A program made the position numbers and the translations under genes. This document shows positions 1 to 13,243 of a DNA stretch of 64,000 bases, one piece after another. How positions within the stretch are numbered: the first letter of the stretch is position 1; each line of letters starts with the position of its first letter. The notes below the pieces were generated by a model. That model was not told the origin of the DNA. It made no database searches and was given only the letters and a program-made list of their open reading frames with translations. The stretch is from Gymnopilus junonius (taxonomy: Eukaryota; Basidiomycota; Agaricomycetes; Agaricales; Galerinaceae): the NCBI GenBank assembly GCA_015501075.1, contig JADNYJ010000049.1, positions 62,001-126,000 on the forward strand, given 5' to 3'.

Positions 1-558
1 GTGTATTCCAGTACCTTCCGGGGCAAGGAATTATGGTTCGCAAAGAGTCCTACCTTACAGCGGCACCATCTTAAACTCCTGCTTAGCCACACGAGGACGG
101 TCCTCGGTACTATCCCGTTGTCGCGACTTTGTCTTTGGGATCCCATGCCGTCTTTCATTACTATCGGTATCAAGCAGAGGCTGACGGAGATGCCGTTTCC
201 AGCGGACAGGGAAGATCAATTAACATGATACCAGTGTCCTCTGTCCTGTTGGAACCTCGAAGTCTTATTATTTCGTCGGGTTCCATCTACACTTCGCATC
301 TCCATGGGTGGGTGGTTGGTAGCTGATTGCATTGAACTTTGTTTACAAGTTTCCAGCATTGATGCTCTGGAGGAGGATTTAATTGCGCTTGATGCCTCTG
401 CTTCTGGCATAAAGGTCTCTAATGTTGCGCAGTTGCAGGACCCCGCGATAAAGGTTTCAATCCACCAAGGCGTCCCTATCAAGCGAGGCACACGGTATAG
501 CTTGACCTGTCGGGATGTAGAACGTGTGTCCGTGTTTAGTACTCATCCCCGCCGTTGA
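1..558 (+). CDS. ALKBH6: ALKBH6-like Fe(II)/2-oxoglutarate dioxygenase, 3' part (5' end outside window)
   Basis: Member of the AlkB dioxygenase superfamily; ALKBH6 proteins are nucleic-acid demethylase-like enzymes of poorly defined substrate. Three exon pieces are visible: 1-35, 87-307 and 357-558. Joined they read the ALKBH6 core: a YLPGQGIMPHEDGP block containing the iron-binding His-x-Asp, then YYPVVATLSLGSH, then LLEPRSLIISSG, then TSHLHGID with the distal iron His, and finally RYSLTCRDV with the 2-oxoglutarate-binding arginines. Splice phases agree across both introns. The first intron (36-86) has the unusual donor GTTCGC and ends GCTTAG; the second (308-356) is GTGGGT...TTCCAG. The N-terminal part lies left of the window, and bases 1-8 could be the tail of another intron. 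Family assignment rests on motif order, which is clear; activity is inferred. The stop is at 556-558, facing the convergent CHO2 gene. Confidence 0.85.
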
Positions 559-1086
559 ATAAGGAGCGCATTTGGTAAATGTGATGCCCATTTTCATCAA
601 ATTTCCATCAATTTAAACGTCAGAAAGATTGCAAGAAAAATATGTTAACGTAACACGCTTGACGGTCTGTCCGTTCCTCCAGCAAGTGAGATGAAGAGAT
701 ATACGTATTAATTTCACCTACTTGCTTGCTTAGGTCTCCATATGCATTGGCATTGGTACTCAGATCTGTTCATTTCTTGGAAGTCGGATGAAGGCCTATA
801 TTACTGATATTCTGGTACGAGGTAAGCCTAGCACCAGGAATGCCTTTCCTCTATGAACATATGTGGAGTTGACAGATTGTTGATACATAACATGCCTTAA
901 GTGAAACCAATTCCTCAACAAACGCTCATAATGTAAGCCCAAGTTCTCATGAATATAAATTCATTCCACACGGAGTAAATAACGACGACAGTAGACAAAA
1001 GGTAGGGATGTAGTAGCAAGTCAACAAAGCTGATGAATGCTGATGAATGATTCTCTGCAGACAGGCATCACGCATTGTCACCCTTC
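559..1086. other. Convergent intergenic region
   Basis: Holds the 3' flanks of the ALKBH6-like gene (+) and CHO2 (-). No ORF, RNA gene or repeat that I can support. Confidence 0.6.
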
Positions 1087-4000
1087 TCACGGACCGGAGG
1101 ATAGGATTTCCTTGGACACCAATATTCGATTAGCGAGTGTTGCTAGGTTCGCATCTGCAACAATGACCTCAGGAGCGTATTCAACGTCAAAGATCTGCCT
1201 GATAGCGCCACAAATTCGTTTAGCTTGTCGTTCCGACCAAAAAGTGAAATCGTCAGGATCACGGTACTCTTGGTCTTGCTCTCCTTCTTGCATCACGGGG
1301 TCCGGGGGAGAAGCCGACGTGAGAAGAGGAGCACTGCCCGGGGCTGAGGTAGCTTCGGTTGCCTTGCAAGATAACGGTATCAAGGAGGGGTCATTATCTA
1401 AGCACAAAGGAACAATTGTTGAAGTGTTTGTCGGACGCCCTCGAAATTAATCTCAGCGGGCTTGTCCACTGTGAAAAAATATGAGCTCGCCGCCAAAAGA
1501 TGAATAAAGAAGTATCTTGCCGTAAATTTCTATAGGGCCATCTAGGCTCATAACGTTGTATTTGCCGTCATGGTGATAACGAACCTGAAAAGGAGGATCA
1601 ACAACCGGACCTATCGCTAATTTGTTCACTGCTCTGCATAGGATTTACCTCATAGCGCCCAACAAGCCAAGGAAGCGTGTTACCCTTGAACGTTACGATA
1701 CCTTCATTGGCGTCAAGAAGTGGGGCGACAGCCTGGTCAAATCCGATTGGAAAATCTCCGTCCCACTCTTCGTCATGGACCGGAGTCCACATACCCATCG
1801 ACGATGTTTTCGTTACCAGCTTCGACTTGTTCGCACCAACCTAGTGGAATTGACAAATCAACACGGAATCAGGAGGGTCATGTGTGAAAACAACGACTCA
1901 CGCGGTACAGACCGATCCAGTCTTTGCGAGAATGGTTAGGAGGGGCTTGCCATTTGATTTGAATGTGTTCTCCCAGATGGAATGCAAGTCTGCCTGTCTT
2001 AGCACTTGGTATAATCGAAATCCGGTACTTGGATGCATCGTATGAAGATATATCATTAGCCACCCGTCTAGATAAAGTCTGTAAATAGAAGCAGGATATG
2101 GAAATTGAATGCAGGAACGCACGTGATGACCAATTTCTCCCTGGATTGACGCAAAAGAACCTTTGTTTCCTGTACAACCTCCGAAATCCTTGGTGCAGCT
2201 AAAAAGGGTATATCAAGGGTTAATGTTGTTCGCAAAAAAATTGGAGTTAAGGTTTTACCACTCACATCGGGCCAAAAATTCTTCTACCACGTCTGCTGTC
2301 TCTTCGTAAACCTTGTCAAACGTCCCTATTACCTCCCGCGCGACCCGCTGGAGTTCAGGAGCATGCCTTCCCGCACGAGACTCTAAAATCCTTGCATTTT
2401 TACTAGCGACCTTTTTCATAACTTTAACGAACCCTGCATCCTTGCGAAGGGAATCGCCATACAGCTTACGCATGTGCGGACTGTAAAGGATATGATGACT
2501 CTTCGTGAGAATGGCATAAAGGAACTGACGCACTGCTCAACACTGCTAAGGAACCACCAATTTGCAAGGTGGCGGATCACGGCGAGTGAGAGGACCAATT
2601 TACTCCCACTGATAGAAGCCAGGCCAAAATAAGCGGCTCCTCCCATCGCTTCCGGATTATTTAGGTATCTTTACATCCGAGAAGTCAGTGACCTGGAAAG
2701 AACAGAAGGGAGAAAAAGGGGGCCGAACCGATAGATGCCAGTATACTCAAGGTGAGCCGGGTATTCTTCCATGAAAAAGTCGCCGAAAAACCAGCCTTTA
2801 GACACCGTCAGTAGCGCGTCAGAAGTTGATGTCAAGCCCTTATACCAAAAAGTCCTAGGACCTCATAAGATTCCATGGTTGCCCAGACGTGCAAGGCGAT
2901 AAGGATCTATAAGAAACTAGCTAGTAAGTTGGGAACTGGCAGAGTGCCATGTTACATACGGCGCCCAGAGTATGTCGAAGAAGTTCACTCCCGACAGTCC
3001 AGTCTCGAGGAAGGTGGTAAGCTTTCCATGCGACACCAATACATGACACTGGCACTGGCACGTCAGTAAACAGAAATGACTGGACGACAATTAATATCAC
3101 AGACCATATGTCATGCACATGCTCAAGTTGTAGATTGCTTTCCAGTTGGAAAAGGCTTCGAGAATGGCATTCTGCTTCTGCAAATGATCATAAGGATAGT
3201 TCTTCAGATAATGCCTAACGAGGAACCTGCTCTCGCTCTGAGCGCGCAGAAGCAACCCTAGGCCGAAGTAATGGACGAGACACCAAGCCAAAGCGTGTAA
3301 GAAATGGAGGATGAGGATACTCTTGGCTGTAAGTCTGGGTAAGAAGATTATGACTAGACCATAGAATATGATCAACACGAGCATTGCGTCAGTTGCTCTG
3401 TAATCGCCCGGAAAAAGCGTAAGTGGGCAGTTTTTGGACGAAGTCAATGGAAGTGCCTAACCTAAGAAGGTCCACATTTCGTAAGACCACGGCATCCCGT
3501 CTGAAATACTTGTTAAGAAGGTCATGCTGGATACAATCTTCCTGTTCTGAGAAGAAACGGCGTTGAGAGTGCTCCTCGGGCCTGGACCAGTCGCCTTTCT
3601 GACAATACCTCCATTGGAAGAAACAGTGCTCTCCATCGACAGGCTGGCCTGATGCCTCAAAGCTTTTGGCAGCTTAACTTTAGCTGGGAAAGGACTCGCT
3701 TTCTGTGTGTTAATCGAGATTTCGATATCACCATCGGCATCCGTCTCAAGCTCCGTCTCCGTGGCCGTATCACCTTCGGTGACCCCAGGCGTTGAAAGAC
3801 AGGTAGTGTCAACTTGCGAAACCGGCGTACCATTTCTAGACTCCGTGAAACTAGTCCCTTCTGCCCCGTCCTCATTGGCTTTAGTTCCAAGACCTGGAGT
3901 AATAAGTGGCGTCCTTTTAGATATGGCCTTCTTCTGTCCATACAGTCGTTCAATATCTACAGAAGGTTCATCGACACGTAAATGATCCCTGAAAACAATT

Positions 4001-5264
4001 TGAAATGTGAGATACTTACGGGGGTTCTCGAAGAATACGAGAAAGGCGAACTGGGCAGCATGGCCCGCGAGACTGACGAACAGGACCGCATAACTGCCGG
4101 AGACGAGGGAAAGTCCATAGTAACCCGCATAACCTATCATGGAAAAAAGTCATTTCAAGCTTCTCGCTTATTGGTGAGCAAATGAACGTGCCGACAGAGT
4201 ACATGGGATGTGGGGCCAATTCGAATACGCCGTCAAAGACCAATGCACCACGTTGGAAGAAGCAATCGCCCCAGTACCAGCCATAATCTTTAACTACATT
4301 ATGGGCCTCGGTCTTAACCCAGAGATTGAATGCAACAAGGGAGATGCCGCCCAGCCATCTGTCAAGTAAACGTTGTGAAATTTATTTCGAAGAAAGGCGT
4401 ATGGACACAAACCTCATGATATGGACAGCTATAGACAGATCGGCCGGTACTCGGAAACATGAAAACGCGAATAGGCAGTAAGAAAGGAAATCACTAGATA
4501 TGGTCATATAAATTGAGCATCATTGGTGACGCACAAGTTGGTCGCTGCGAAATATAGAACGTACTTCACGAGAATCACGTCAACAAGTTGACGGAACAAG
4601 AGCCAAGTGTTGTATTCCAAAGGTAATTCCTTCAAAGAGACGACATATTAGAAAAAAATCTCTGAGTAAATCTGTCGTGTGACGAGTGCTCACGTCAAAT
4701 GAATAGTCCTTGCCCATCTTGCCCACGAGTTGTTTACGAATCCAGTTTCTGACCGCCGGACGCCTGGTTTCATCTAACCATCCTCGTTTTTGCACTTCCC
4801 TCACGACCCACTTCTTTTTGCTTTGTTTCGTAAGAACCCAACCAAGGCCTCCGTCATACGCGGCACGCCAAAACGCAAAATAGAAGAAAAAGAATATCTG
4901 CGCAGCCTTACGAGACAGCGTGAGGTAGAGCACAATCTGCAGAGCCAACAAGCCTAAGTTTAGCAAGTCAAGGTGGCTCTTTGGATAACCAGGGTGGAAA
5001 AGCGTTGTCAGAACGTCATGCGTAGTTGGCACGCGAAACACTACAACCAATTCAAATTCAGATTGGTGTTCACAGCGTCTGTGCGAGCTATATTAGAAGG
5101 ACGGCGAACTTACCTTCTCCGCTAGGAGTTTTGCCCCAAACGATTTCCTCCTTTTCAGGTTGCCTGTTCTCAACTTTTGCTGGTAATTCGGTGATCGGAG
5201 AATCTGATACACCACTCGTTGAAGTAGCTTTGCGCTGGCGTAAAGCCCCTTCAGACGACGGCAT
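1087..5264 (-). CDS. CHO2: Phosphatidylethanolamine N-methyltransferase CHO2, with an apparent frameshift near the C-terminus
   Basis: ER membrane enzyme for the first methylation of phosphatidylethanolamine, using S-adenosylmethionine, on the route to phosphatidylcholine. Exon 1 (5114-5264) starts [11 protein letters not shown] and reaches [10 protein letters not shown]; exons 4694-5040, 4535-4629 and 4413-4493 carry the first membrane part ([38 protein letters not shown]). The methyltransferase signature HPMYSVG followed by YAGYYGLSL is near 4090-4220. A long acidic and Ser/Thr-rich loop follows (about 3550-3960). The second repeat has [19 protein letters not shown] (2600-2680). The soluble C-terminal domain has [21 protein letters not shown] and [11 protein letters not shown]. 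One intron (1469-1520) is GC-AG. After [17 protein letters not shown] the frame runs into a TAG at 1398-1400, while the expected continuation [14 protein letters not shown] lies in another frame from about 1419 down to the stop at 1087. That looks like loss of one base; see findings. The only ATG fitting exon 1 is at 5264; upstream in frame is a GTG. Confidence 0.92.
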
Positions 5265-6812
5265 TTTGATGCTGGGCGTCACGGTGAAAGATACGTGGCC
5301 TCGCAGCGTACAGAGTTAAACGCAATTGCGACCCTTAAACAGATCATCCTGGAAAAACACGGGATAATTCGCTAATAAAGCCGATGGCAAACACGTACAA
5401 GTAGGTTTTCGGTCCGAAATGAATATATCTACGCCTTCACCACGAGTTCTACGGGCCAGCGAATGGGAATATTGACGCTGAACAAACTCATCTGCAAAGC
5501 TGATATGTTGTGATAGACATGAGGTATTTATTTTGGTCGACTTCTGAGAAGTCAACATCTCAAAGGCTCCTGACCGCGTTCAGAATCATGCCGCCAATGA
5601 CCGGCCCTCAAGTGGACCTATAAAAAAGTTTTCCTATTCTCACCACAGACGTTCCCTGATTTGACCCTCGTCCACAAAAATACTGTGCCCTTCCTACTTC
5701 TTTTGCATGAGAAGAACATTCGTCGACGCTGCTAGAAATCTTTCATCCGTTGGACGCGCAGTAGACATGCTTCGCCACTTTTTTTAACCTTCCAACAAAC
5801 TACCCTGCTCAAACTCCAGACTCGGCGGACCAAGCGACATACCGAGTGGAAGAGTGTTATACGAAGAGGCAAGGGGAAAGCAGACTCTGGTAGGATATTT
5901 TTTTCGTTCGATCCCTTGTGTGGTAGGCATCGTCCTTACGAGGTATCCGACATCTCCTTTCCAGAGACTTTTTTCTCTCTCAAGAGGTTTTCCGTTTCTG
6001 CATCCATGTACCCTCATTTACAAGTAAATATCCGCTTCGAATTCATTATTTTATGCGGGTTATATGGCCCCTCAAGTATATGCGACTTGTATTAAGTGCT
6101 CGAATTCATATGAAAGCCTTTTCGAGTCCTTTCCAACATCCTCAGCCAATTTAAAGAAGTCCAAAAATCGCTCCATCTATTTATAACGCAACGCCGATGA
6201 TCTTCAAAGACAAAGAGTTCACGTTTAAATTTGGTTCTATGTCATCTCATGTCAAGCGACACCAAAGGCATCAAATACAAGAGCCGGGGTCCAAATGGGT
6301 CGGTCATCTCTCCATGATGAACGCTAAATCCAAGCCCATATATCTAGTTACATACTGCAATGCGTTCCAGATTGGAGCAGCAATTACCGCCGGCCAAATT
6401 TGAACATATGTATTTACTTTGCCTTTGACCATGAAATACCATTGCTCTGGGTTATGGAATCAAATAGGCAGTGAAGATCCTAACAAAGCATTATGTATTC
6501 TGGATTGCCTCATTTATCTTCCAAAAATTTCAGGCATCCATTCGTTAAGTAAAAGTACAAGAAACAGTCAAAGAAAGATACCGGAACTAATTCATAACAG
6601 TCTGAGTATGCTAAAGTCCAACCAACGCGCACGAGAGAGGACCCGCAAACTGTAGACGTCCTTTGAAATTTGAGGTAAATATGAAAGGAGTACGTAGGCG
6701 GGGAACCGGAGGACGGAAGGATGTTAAAAAAACAATTGAGCAGCAAGTCAAAAATATACACAAGTAAAGAGACAGCAAAAACAGGACAAAAAAAGGAGGA
6801 TCAAACACCCCT
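5265..6812. other. Intergenic region upstream of CHO2, with one possible small plus-strand gene
   Basis: Separates the CHO2 start from the bHLH gene's 3' end. The only thing that looks possibly coding is a plus-strand start near 5707 (listed separately). The rest, 6020-6810, is AT-rich with short uninformative ORFs. Confidence 0.5.
5707..6010 (+). CDS. Possible small hypothetical gene with a presequence-like N-terminus
   Basis: I do not recognise this. From the ATG at 5707 the frame reads MRRTFVDAARNLSSVGRA, Arg- and Ala-rich with alternating hydrophobics, as in mitochondrial targeting peptides. It then meets a stop after a run of seven T. A GT-AG intron from about 5760 (GTAGAC) to about 5818 (CTCCAG) would continue it into a very basic stretch beginning TRRTKRHTEWKSVIRRG. 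A second intron from about 5890 to 5965 (CTTTCCAG) is possible. Alternatively the T-run is one base too long and the frame continues LPTNYPAQTPDSADQ. Competing readings and no homologue in mind make this weak; it may be non-coding. Confidence 0.2.
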
Positions 6813-8364
6813 TCAATCCGTCCTTTGCCGTTTACCGTCGCGTTCGCCTTCATTCGCATGAGCCGCCGCGCTCTCTCCCTCAGCACCGGTCTCAGGGCTC
6901 CTCCGTTTTGTGCCCGCTGCATTGTTCTCATCTTTCGAACCAGCACCCCCAATGCCATTCATGTTCCTCAGGACTTCCAGCTCGGCCTCCACCCTTGCGC
7001 GAACCATCCTTTCTTCCTCCCACAGACGCTTGACTTCCTCTAGTTGTGCCTGCAGGTCTCCCATAGCTTGGTCCATGAGCAGCTTTTCAAGAGTCCATTT
7101 CTCGATGTTGCGCGCTTCGTTTTCCTTCAAGTGGTGAATGTATTGGACCGCGCGGGCAAGGATGGCGCCTTTGGCTTTCTCTCCTGATCCACTTGGTACA
7201 ATGCGACCAAGTTCATTGATGCCTTCATTAATGTTCCCTCGGCGACGACGCTCTACTTCTTTCTGCAAAGGAAATTTCAGCAAACAGGGTCACAACAACA
7301 AGATGAAAGCACGAACATGATTGTCCTTTCGCTGTCTGCTCCATTCGTCACTACCCATCGCAGCTCCGCGACCACCGCGTCGGCCACCAGAAGTTGGTGT
7401 CGGCGTAGGTGCAGAAACGTCTGAAGCCGACTCGCCGTCCTTGGCAGCAGCTGCATTCGAGCCAATTTGATTTTGTTCAGCCGACCCATCTTCAGGACGA
7501 GGTGCCTGCTGGATGGGTGCAGGAGCTGCTTGCATAGCTACTGCGCTCAGTTGGCCAAGGTTAGGTGGGCCCCGTGGGTGAGAAGAAGGGCCGGGGTCAT
7601 TGATTCCAGGTAAGCCACCAGGAGCAGGGGGTTGGTAGTGAACGGGCAGGTGTTGGCCGAATGGTGAGCCTTGAGCGAGGTTGGATAGTGTTTGGGCTGC
7701 ATCTTCCTTAGTGCCTTGACCTTCGGGGATCTAATATGGTGGGTTCTAGTCAGTAAGCGTGAATAGAGAATAATGTCGAGGTCATAGGAACAAGCTTGTC
7801 CGGCACAGAAAGTCAGACAGCTCGCAGAGAGACGAAAAATTTTCATGAACGAGTAAAAAGTAGACTTTGCTCGTAAACTAAAGCGTCGTGGATGATATAG
7901 GGAGCAAAAACGAGACAAAAAGCTCCTGTTGCCCGACGGCCTAGATATAATGCACACATCCCTGCAGAAAGGAGTGACAAGGACCCTCTGGCTTCCCGTG
8001 ACTGCTTCAGACGCGCTCGTGCTCTCCGTCGCGATAGTCACGTGGAGGTTAATTAGTATACAAGCGCCCAAAATATAGCACCAGAGGCAATAGGGCAAGA
8101 GGCGGGGAGACACAGACAGAATATTGGGGGGAAAGGAGAAGGAGCATGACTCACTTTGCCAAACATGCCAGGCAACGAGCGAAGCAAGTTCATAATCTGG
8201 TTCTGGTCTAAACCGTTGAGATGCATGCCATTGAGCTCGGCCCCTCCTAGGTTGGGTGGGGGGTTCTGTAGATTGGCTGGCGCCGGTGCTGGTTGCGCGG
8301 CCGGGGCAGCGGAGGCTCCGTGGGAGAGGGCGGGGTCGTGGGTGGCAGGAGTTGTCGGGGCCAT
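6813..8364 (-). CDS. CBF1: Cbf1-like basic helix-loop-helix transcription factor
   Basis: Nuclear DNA-binding protein; Cbf1/USF-type bHLH factors bind the E-box RTCACRTG and in fungi control sulfur and respiratory genes. Exons 8155-8364, 7317-7730 and 6813-7262 sum to 357 residues in frame. The N-terminal half is Pro/Ala/Gln-rich and low complexity. The basic region reads RQRKDNHKEVERRRR (about residues 203-217), split by the second intron, followed by helix 1 (NINEGINELGRIVP), the loop, helix 2 (KGAILARAVQYIHHLK) and then a leucine-zipper-like coiled coil (LEEVKRLWEEE, VEAELEVL). The C-terminus is acidic and basic and ends GKRQRTD. The H-E-R residues that contact CACGTG are all present. The first intron (7731-8154, 424 nt) is far longer than others here and contains GTCACGTG at 8037-8044. 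The gene symbol is by family, since basidiomycetes can hold several such factors. Confidence 0.85.
8037..8044 (+). promoter_or_regulatory. E-box GTCACGTG inside the first intron of the bHLH gene
   Basis: This is the exact consensus for Cbf1/USF-type factors (RTCACRTG), within the long first intron of a gene for such a factor. Autoregulation is an inference. Confidence 0.45.
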
Positions 8365-8676
8365 TGAATCGGTGGATGTATTGAATTTGTTTGCTCTTGT
8401 AGGTTGCCCACAGTGGCTTCAGTCAATACAGGGTGTTCTGGAGGTGAGTATCGATGGAAATCGAGAGCTGCTGTGGGTGCGGGTAGATAGGGAGAGCCTA
8501 ATCTGGGTTCTTGGTCGAAATTTGGGCTAGAAAAAAGCGGAAAGTTGGGTTAATTCCTCTTTTTCCACTTGAATGGGATGTTGACCTAAATTTGAGCCCA
8601 GATAGGACGATATCGGGGAAGAGGGAGGGCTGGCTGGAAAGAGGGGGATATGGGGGGATGATGGGGGGCGTGAAAG

Positions 8677-8691
8677 TCACGACGGTCGTGA
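8677..8691. repeat. Perfect inverted repeat TCACGAC-G-GTCGTGA
   Basis: Two 7-bp arms with a single-base centre, about 313 bp upstream of the bHLH start codon. The symmetry fits a dimeric DNA-binding protein site, but chance cannot be excluded. Confidence 0.4.
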
Positions 8692-9623
8692 TCAGAAACC
8701 CTGTGACCTGGCGGTCAGACCTTCATCAACAGATCACGGAATTCTCACGCCACCAGTTGAGTCATCAGACCCTAGTCCCGGCATTGTCCGGTTACTTGCC
8801 GGCCCGACACACCCACCCAAAATGGCGCTTTTACCCACTTTCATGTAGCGCCTGCTTTAGCCAGACCATGAATAGACTGTTTGACCTATTCATAACAGAA
8901 CCGCTCTAACGCCCTCATCCGATCTGGGTATTTGAGCATACTTCTGGTCCGCTGCTGTCGGCCGTACTTAGTTCCTCAACTACTTGGCAAGTAAGTACAT
9001 ATGAGGCAGCTCCAAGTCTGTAGAACTTTGGAGTACAAAAACGCAAGCTGTAGAAATAGACATAGGAGTGGGAAATCAATTCAACTTCCTTTCACAAACA
9101 TACAAACAGGGATACAGATAATATTCATTGATTCCATTTGGAAAGTATGCCAGTAACCACCCGGGTTTCGCACCTGGCACAAGAGCCATGTAAATTGATA
9201 GTACTGCAGTAGTCGAAGGTCTTACTATGACTCGGAAAGATACCTGCCAAGTATGCTTTGCGATTGTTGCCAAGCCTGCAAACGGTCGAGGGTACCGAGC
9301 TGTGTAAAGTCAAAAAAAAACTTGTACCTATACACGTACGGTCAAAATATTAATGTGTCAATTTATGATATTTTCTCTCCTTCCCAAAGACAGTCCTAAT
9401 ATTGGGGGTGCTTGTTGGTCCCTCCGAGTTATATTTAGCGGCGTCTACCATTTTGGGAAAACGGGGACCGAATGCGAGGATTGAGGGTGCAAACGTTCAC
9501 ATGTACCAACGAGAGCAAAGTAACAGAGGCGGCGCCTTGAGCAGGCAGCATGCGACATCAATGGACTGGGTAAAGTTCCATTTCCGTCCTTGACGAAGTG
9601 CGCGGGCGGAGCATGGAATGGAG

Positions 9624-9642
9624 CCAATCGGGGCTTATAAAT
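9624..9642 (+). promoter_or_regulatory. CCAAT and TATA boxes of the ornithine aminotransferase gene
   Basis: CCAAT at 9624-9628 and TATAAAT at 9636-9642, 102 bp ahead of the ATG at 9744. Position fits a core promoter with a short 5' UTR. The two boxes are unusually close together. Confidence 0.5.
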
Positions 9643-9743
9643 TGATCGACCGCGAACGCTTCGGACCCACCGACTGCCACCGTCTCTTGAACCCGAACTA
9701 CTACATTCTCACTGATAAAGTTTTATCCTGCAACTCATTAACA

Positions 9744-11921
<2,178 letters not shown>

Positions 11922-12826
11922 GTCAGAGCCTTCCGTGCTCGTTGTACATGTATCCCCCTCCTTCTGTTCTACTTGCTCGCTTCCGGAAGGGACTTGAACC
12001 TTGGGATTGGTCCAAGTCCTTCTGATGTACATACTTGCTCTATAGCTGTATTTGTGCTTCTTCTCATCGCATGCATCATACAAGACACGTAGCATTTGCC
12101 CTATCTGACAAAGATGAAAGCTCGGTGCTCAGTACTTTAACATCTCCACTGGTAGGTCTGGAAGATGAAGCCGGTCTAGGTATTTAGATGTAGTCTGCCC
12201 TAGTGCCGCACCATTCTAGTCAGCTGTGCTTAACCTTTGACCTTCGTGAAGACGATGCTCTAGCGTACCAGCGTCGTTGGAAGATATGTAGTTTCATGGA
12301 TGTGTTCGATCTCACTACTATACCATATTATCCTAGCGCATTGACTTCATAGCGCCACATCTCCTGCTAAGAGTGTCCTTCTCGTAAAGGCAAAAAACAA
12401 AACCAAGCCGTTTTATACCCTGGCTTTGAGATAATATTGAAATTAATACAGAGACTTCTTCGATAATCCGCCATCGAAAGTTATCGTTAAAGATCAAGAA
12501 ATGTCAAACTAGAAGTTATGACAGTATCTTGGAAGAAGTCAGAATAAACATTATACATTCTGCATGTCCGCTAGTAGTTTGTGCTGGATGTAATATGTGT
12601 ATTGTTTATCGTACGAATGTCATTCAGATATAAAAAGACTGACTATTTCGAGGATAGATCATACTGAGCACTATACCTACGAGCAAGTCAGTAGATAAGG
12701 TCCTTCTATTCACGAAATTAATGATGATCCTATCACACAGAAACTGGCCTCATTGTCGAAAGCCCTAACACCAGGTCGGCCGACATTCCCAAGGTTGTTT
12801 TGGAAGATACTCATTGGTTCCCTAGA
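11922..12826. other. Intergenic region between ornithine aminotransferase and the lectin
   Basis: No gene seen. TATAAAA at 12629-12635, about 195 bp before the lectin ATG, is a plausible lectin TATA box if the 5' leader is long or spliced. Confidence 0.5.
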
Positions 12827-13243
12827 ATGAGTTACAGCATTGCTCTTCAACTTTACCAAACCAATACGAACGCATACTTCCATCCCGTGGAGCAAACTGT
12901 CTGGAACTTTGCCAACGGTGGAACCTGGTCACGAACTGATGAAGTGCGCACCCTCACCATGGGTGGCAGTGGTACTTCTGGTACCATGCGCTTCGTGTCC
13001 GATACTGGCGAAAACTTTCTTGTCGCCGTTGGTGTCCATAATTTTGCGAGATGGTGCGACATAGTGACCAACGATCAGACTGGCACCGTTATCAACCCGC
13101 AATACTACGGGGGCGGTAGAGATGCCGTCAGGGAGCAGCAATTCGCGAATTGCAATGCTATCAACAGCAAGAACAGGCATTTCAAACTTAATTATACTGT
13201 CGCTAACGGGAATGATCTTAAAGCCGATATCATCATATGCTAG
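12827..13243 (+). CDS. Fungal fruit-body lectin (Agaricus bisporus lectin family)
   Basis: Small cytoplasmic carbohydrate-binding protein of the ABL family (Pfam fungal fruit body lectin). Characterised members bind the Gal-GalNAc T-antigen disaccharide and GlcNAc at two sites and serve in defence against nematodes and insects. The frame gives 138 residues, close to the usual 140-odd, with family landmarks in order: a QLYQTN start, WNFANGGTW, LTMGGSGTSGTMRFVS, GVHNFARWCDIVT, INPQYYGGG and a C-terminal LKADIIIC. There is no signal peptide, as expected for this family, and no intron. The frame also opens at 12800, but family members start at the inner ATG (MSYSI). It is convergent with the P4-ATPase gene. 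The final Cys replaces the usual small residue at the end. Family assignment is secure; sugar specificity is inferred. Confidence 0.93.
   Translation: MSYSIALQLYQTNTNAYFHPVEQTVWNFANGGTWSRTDEVRTLTMGGSGTSGTMRFVSDTGENFLVAVGVHNFARWCDIVTNDQTGTVINPQYYGGGRDAVREQQFANCNAINSKNRHFKLNYTVANGNDLKADIIIC

Larger units (their letters stand above)
8365..9743. other. Divergent promoter region between the bHLH gene and ornithine aminotransferase
   Basis: No credible gene. It contains a perfect 7-bp-arm inverted repeat at 8677-8691 and a CCAAT/TATA pair close to the aminotransferase start. A plus-strand ORF at 8511-8909 has no recognisable protein character. Confidence 0.55.

Noticed and set aside
8511..8909. 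132-codon plus-strand ORF upstream of the bHLH gene
   Set aside because: No domain character; lies in the promoter of the divergent gene pair.
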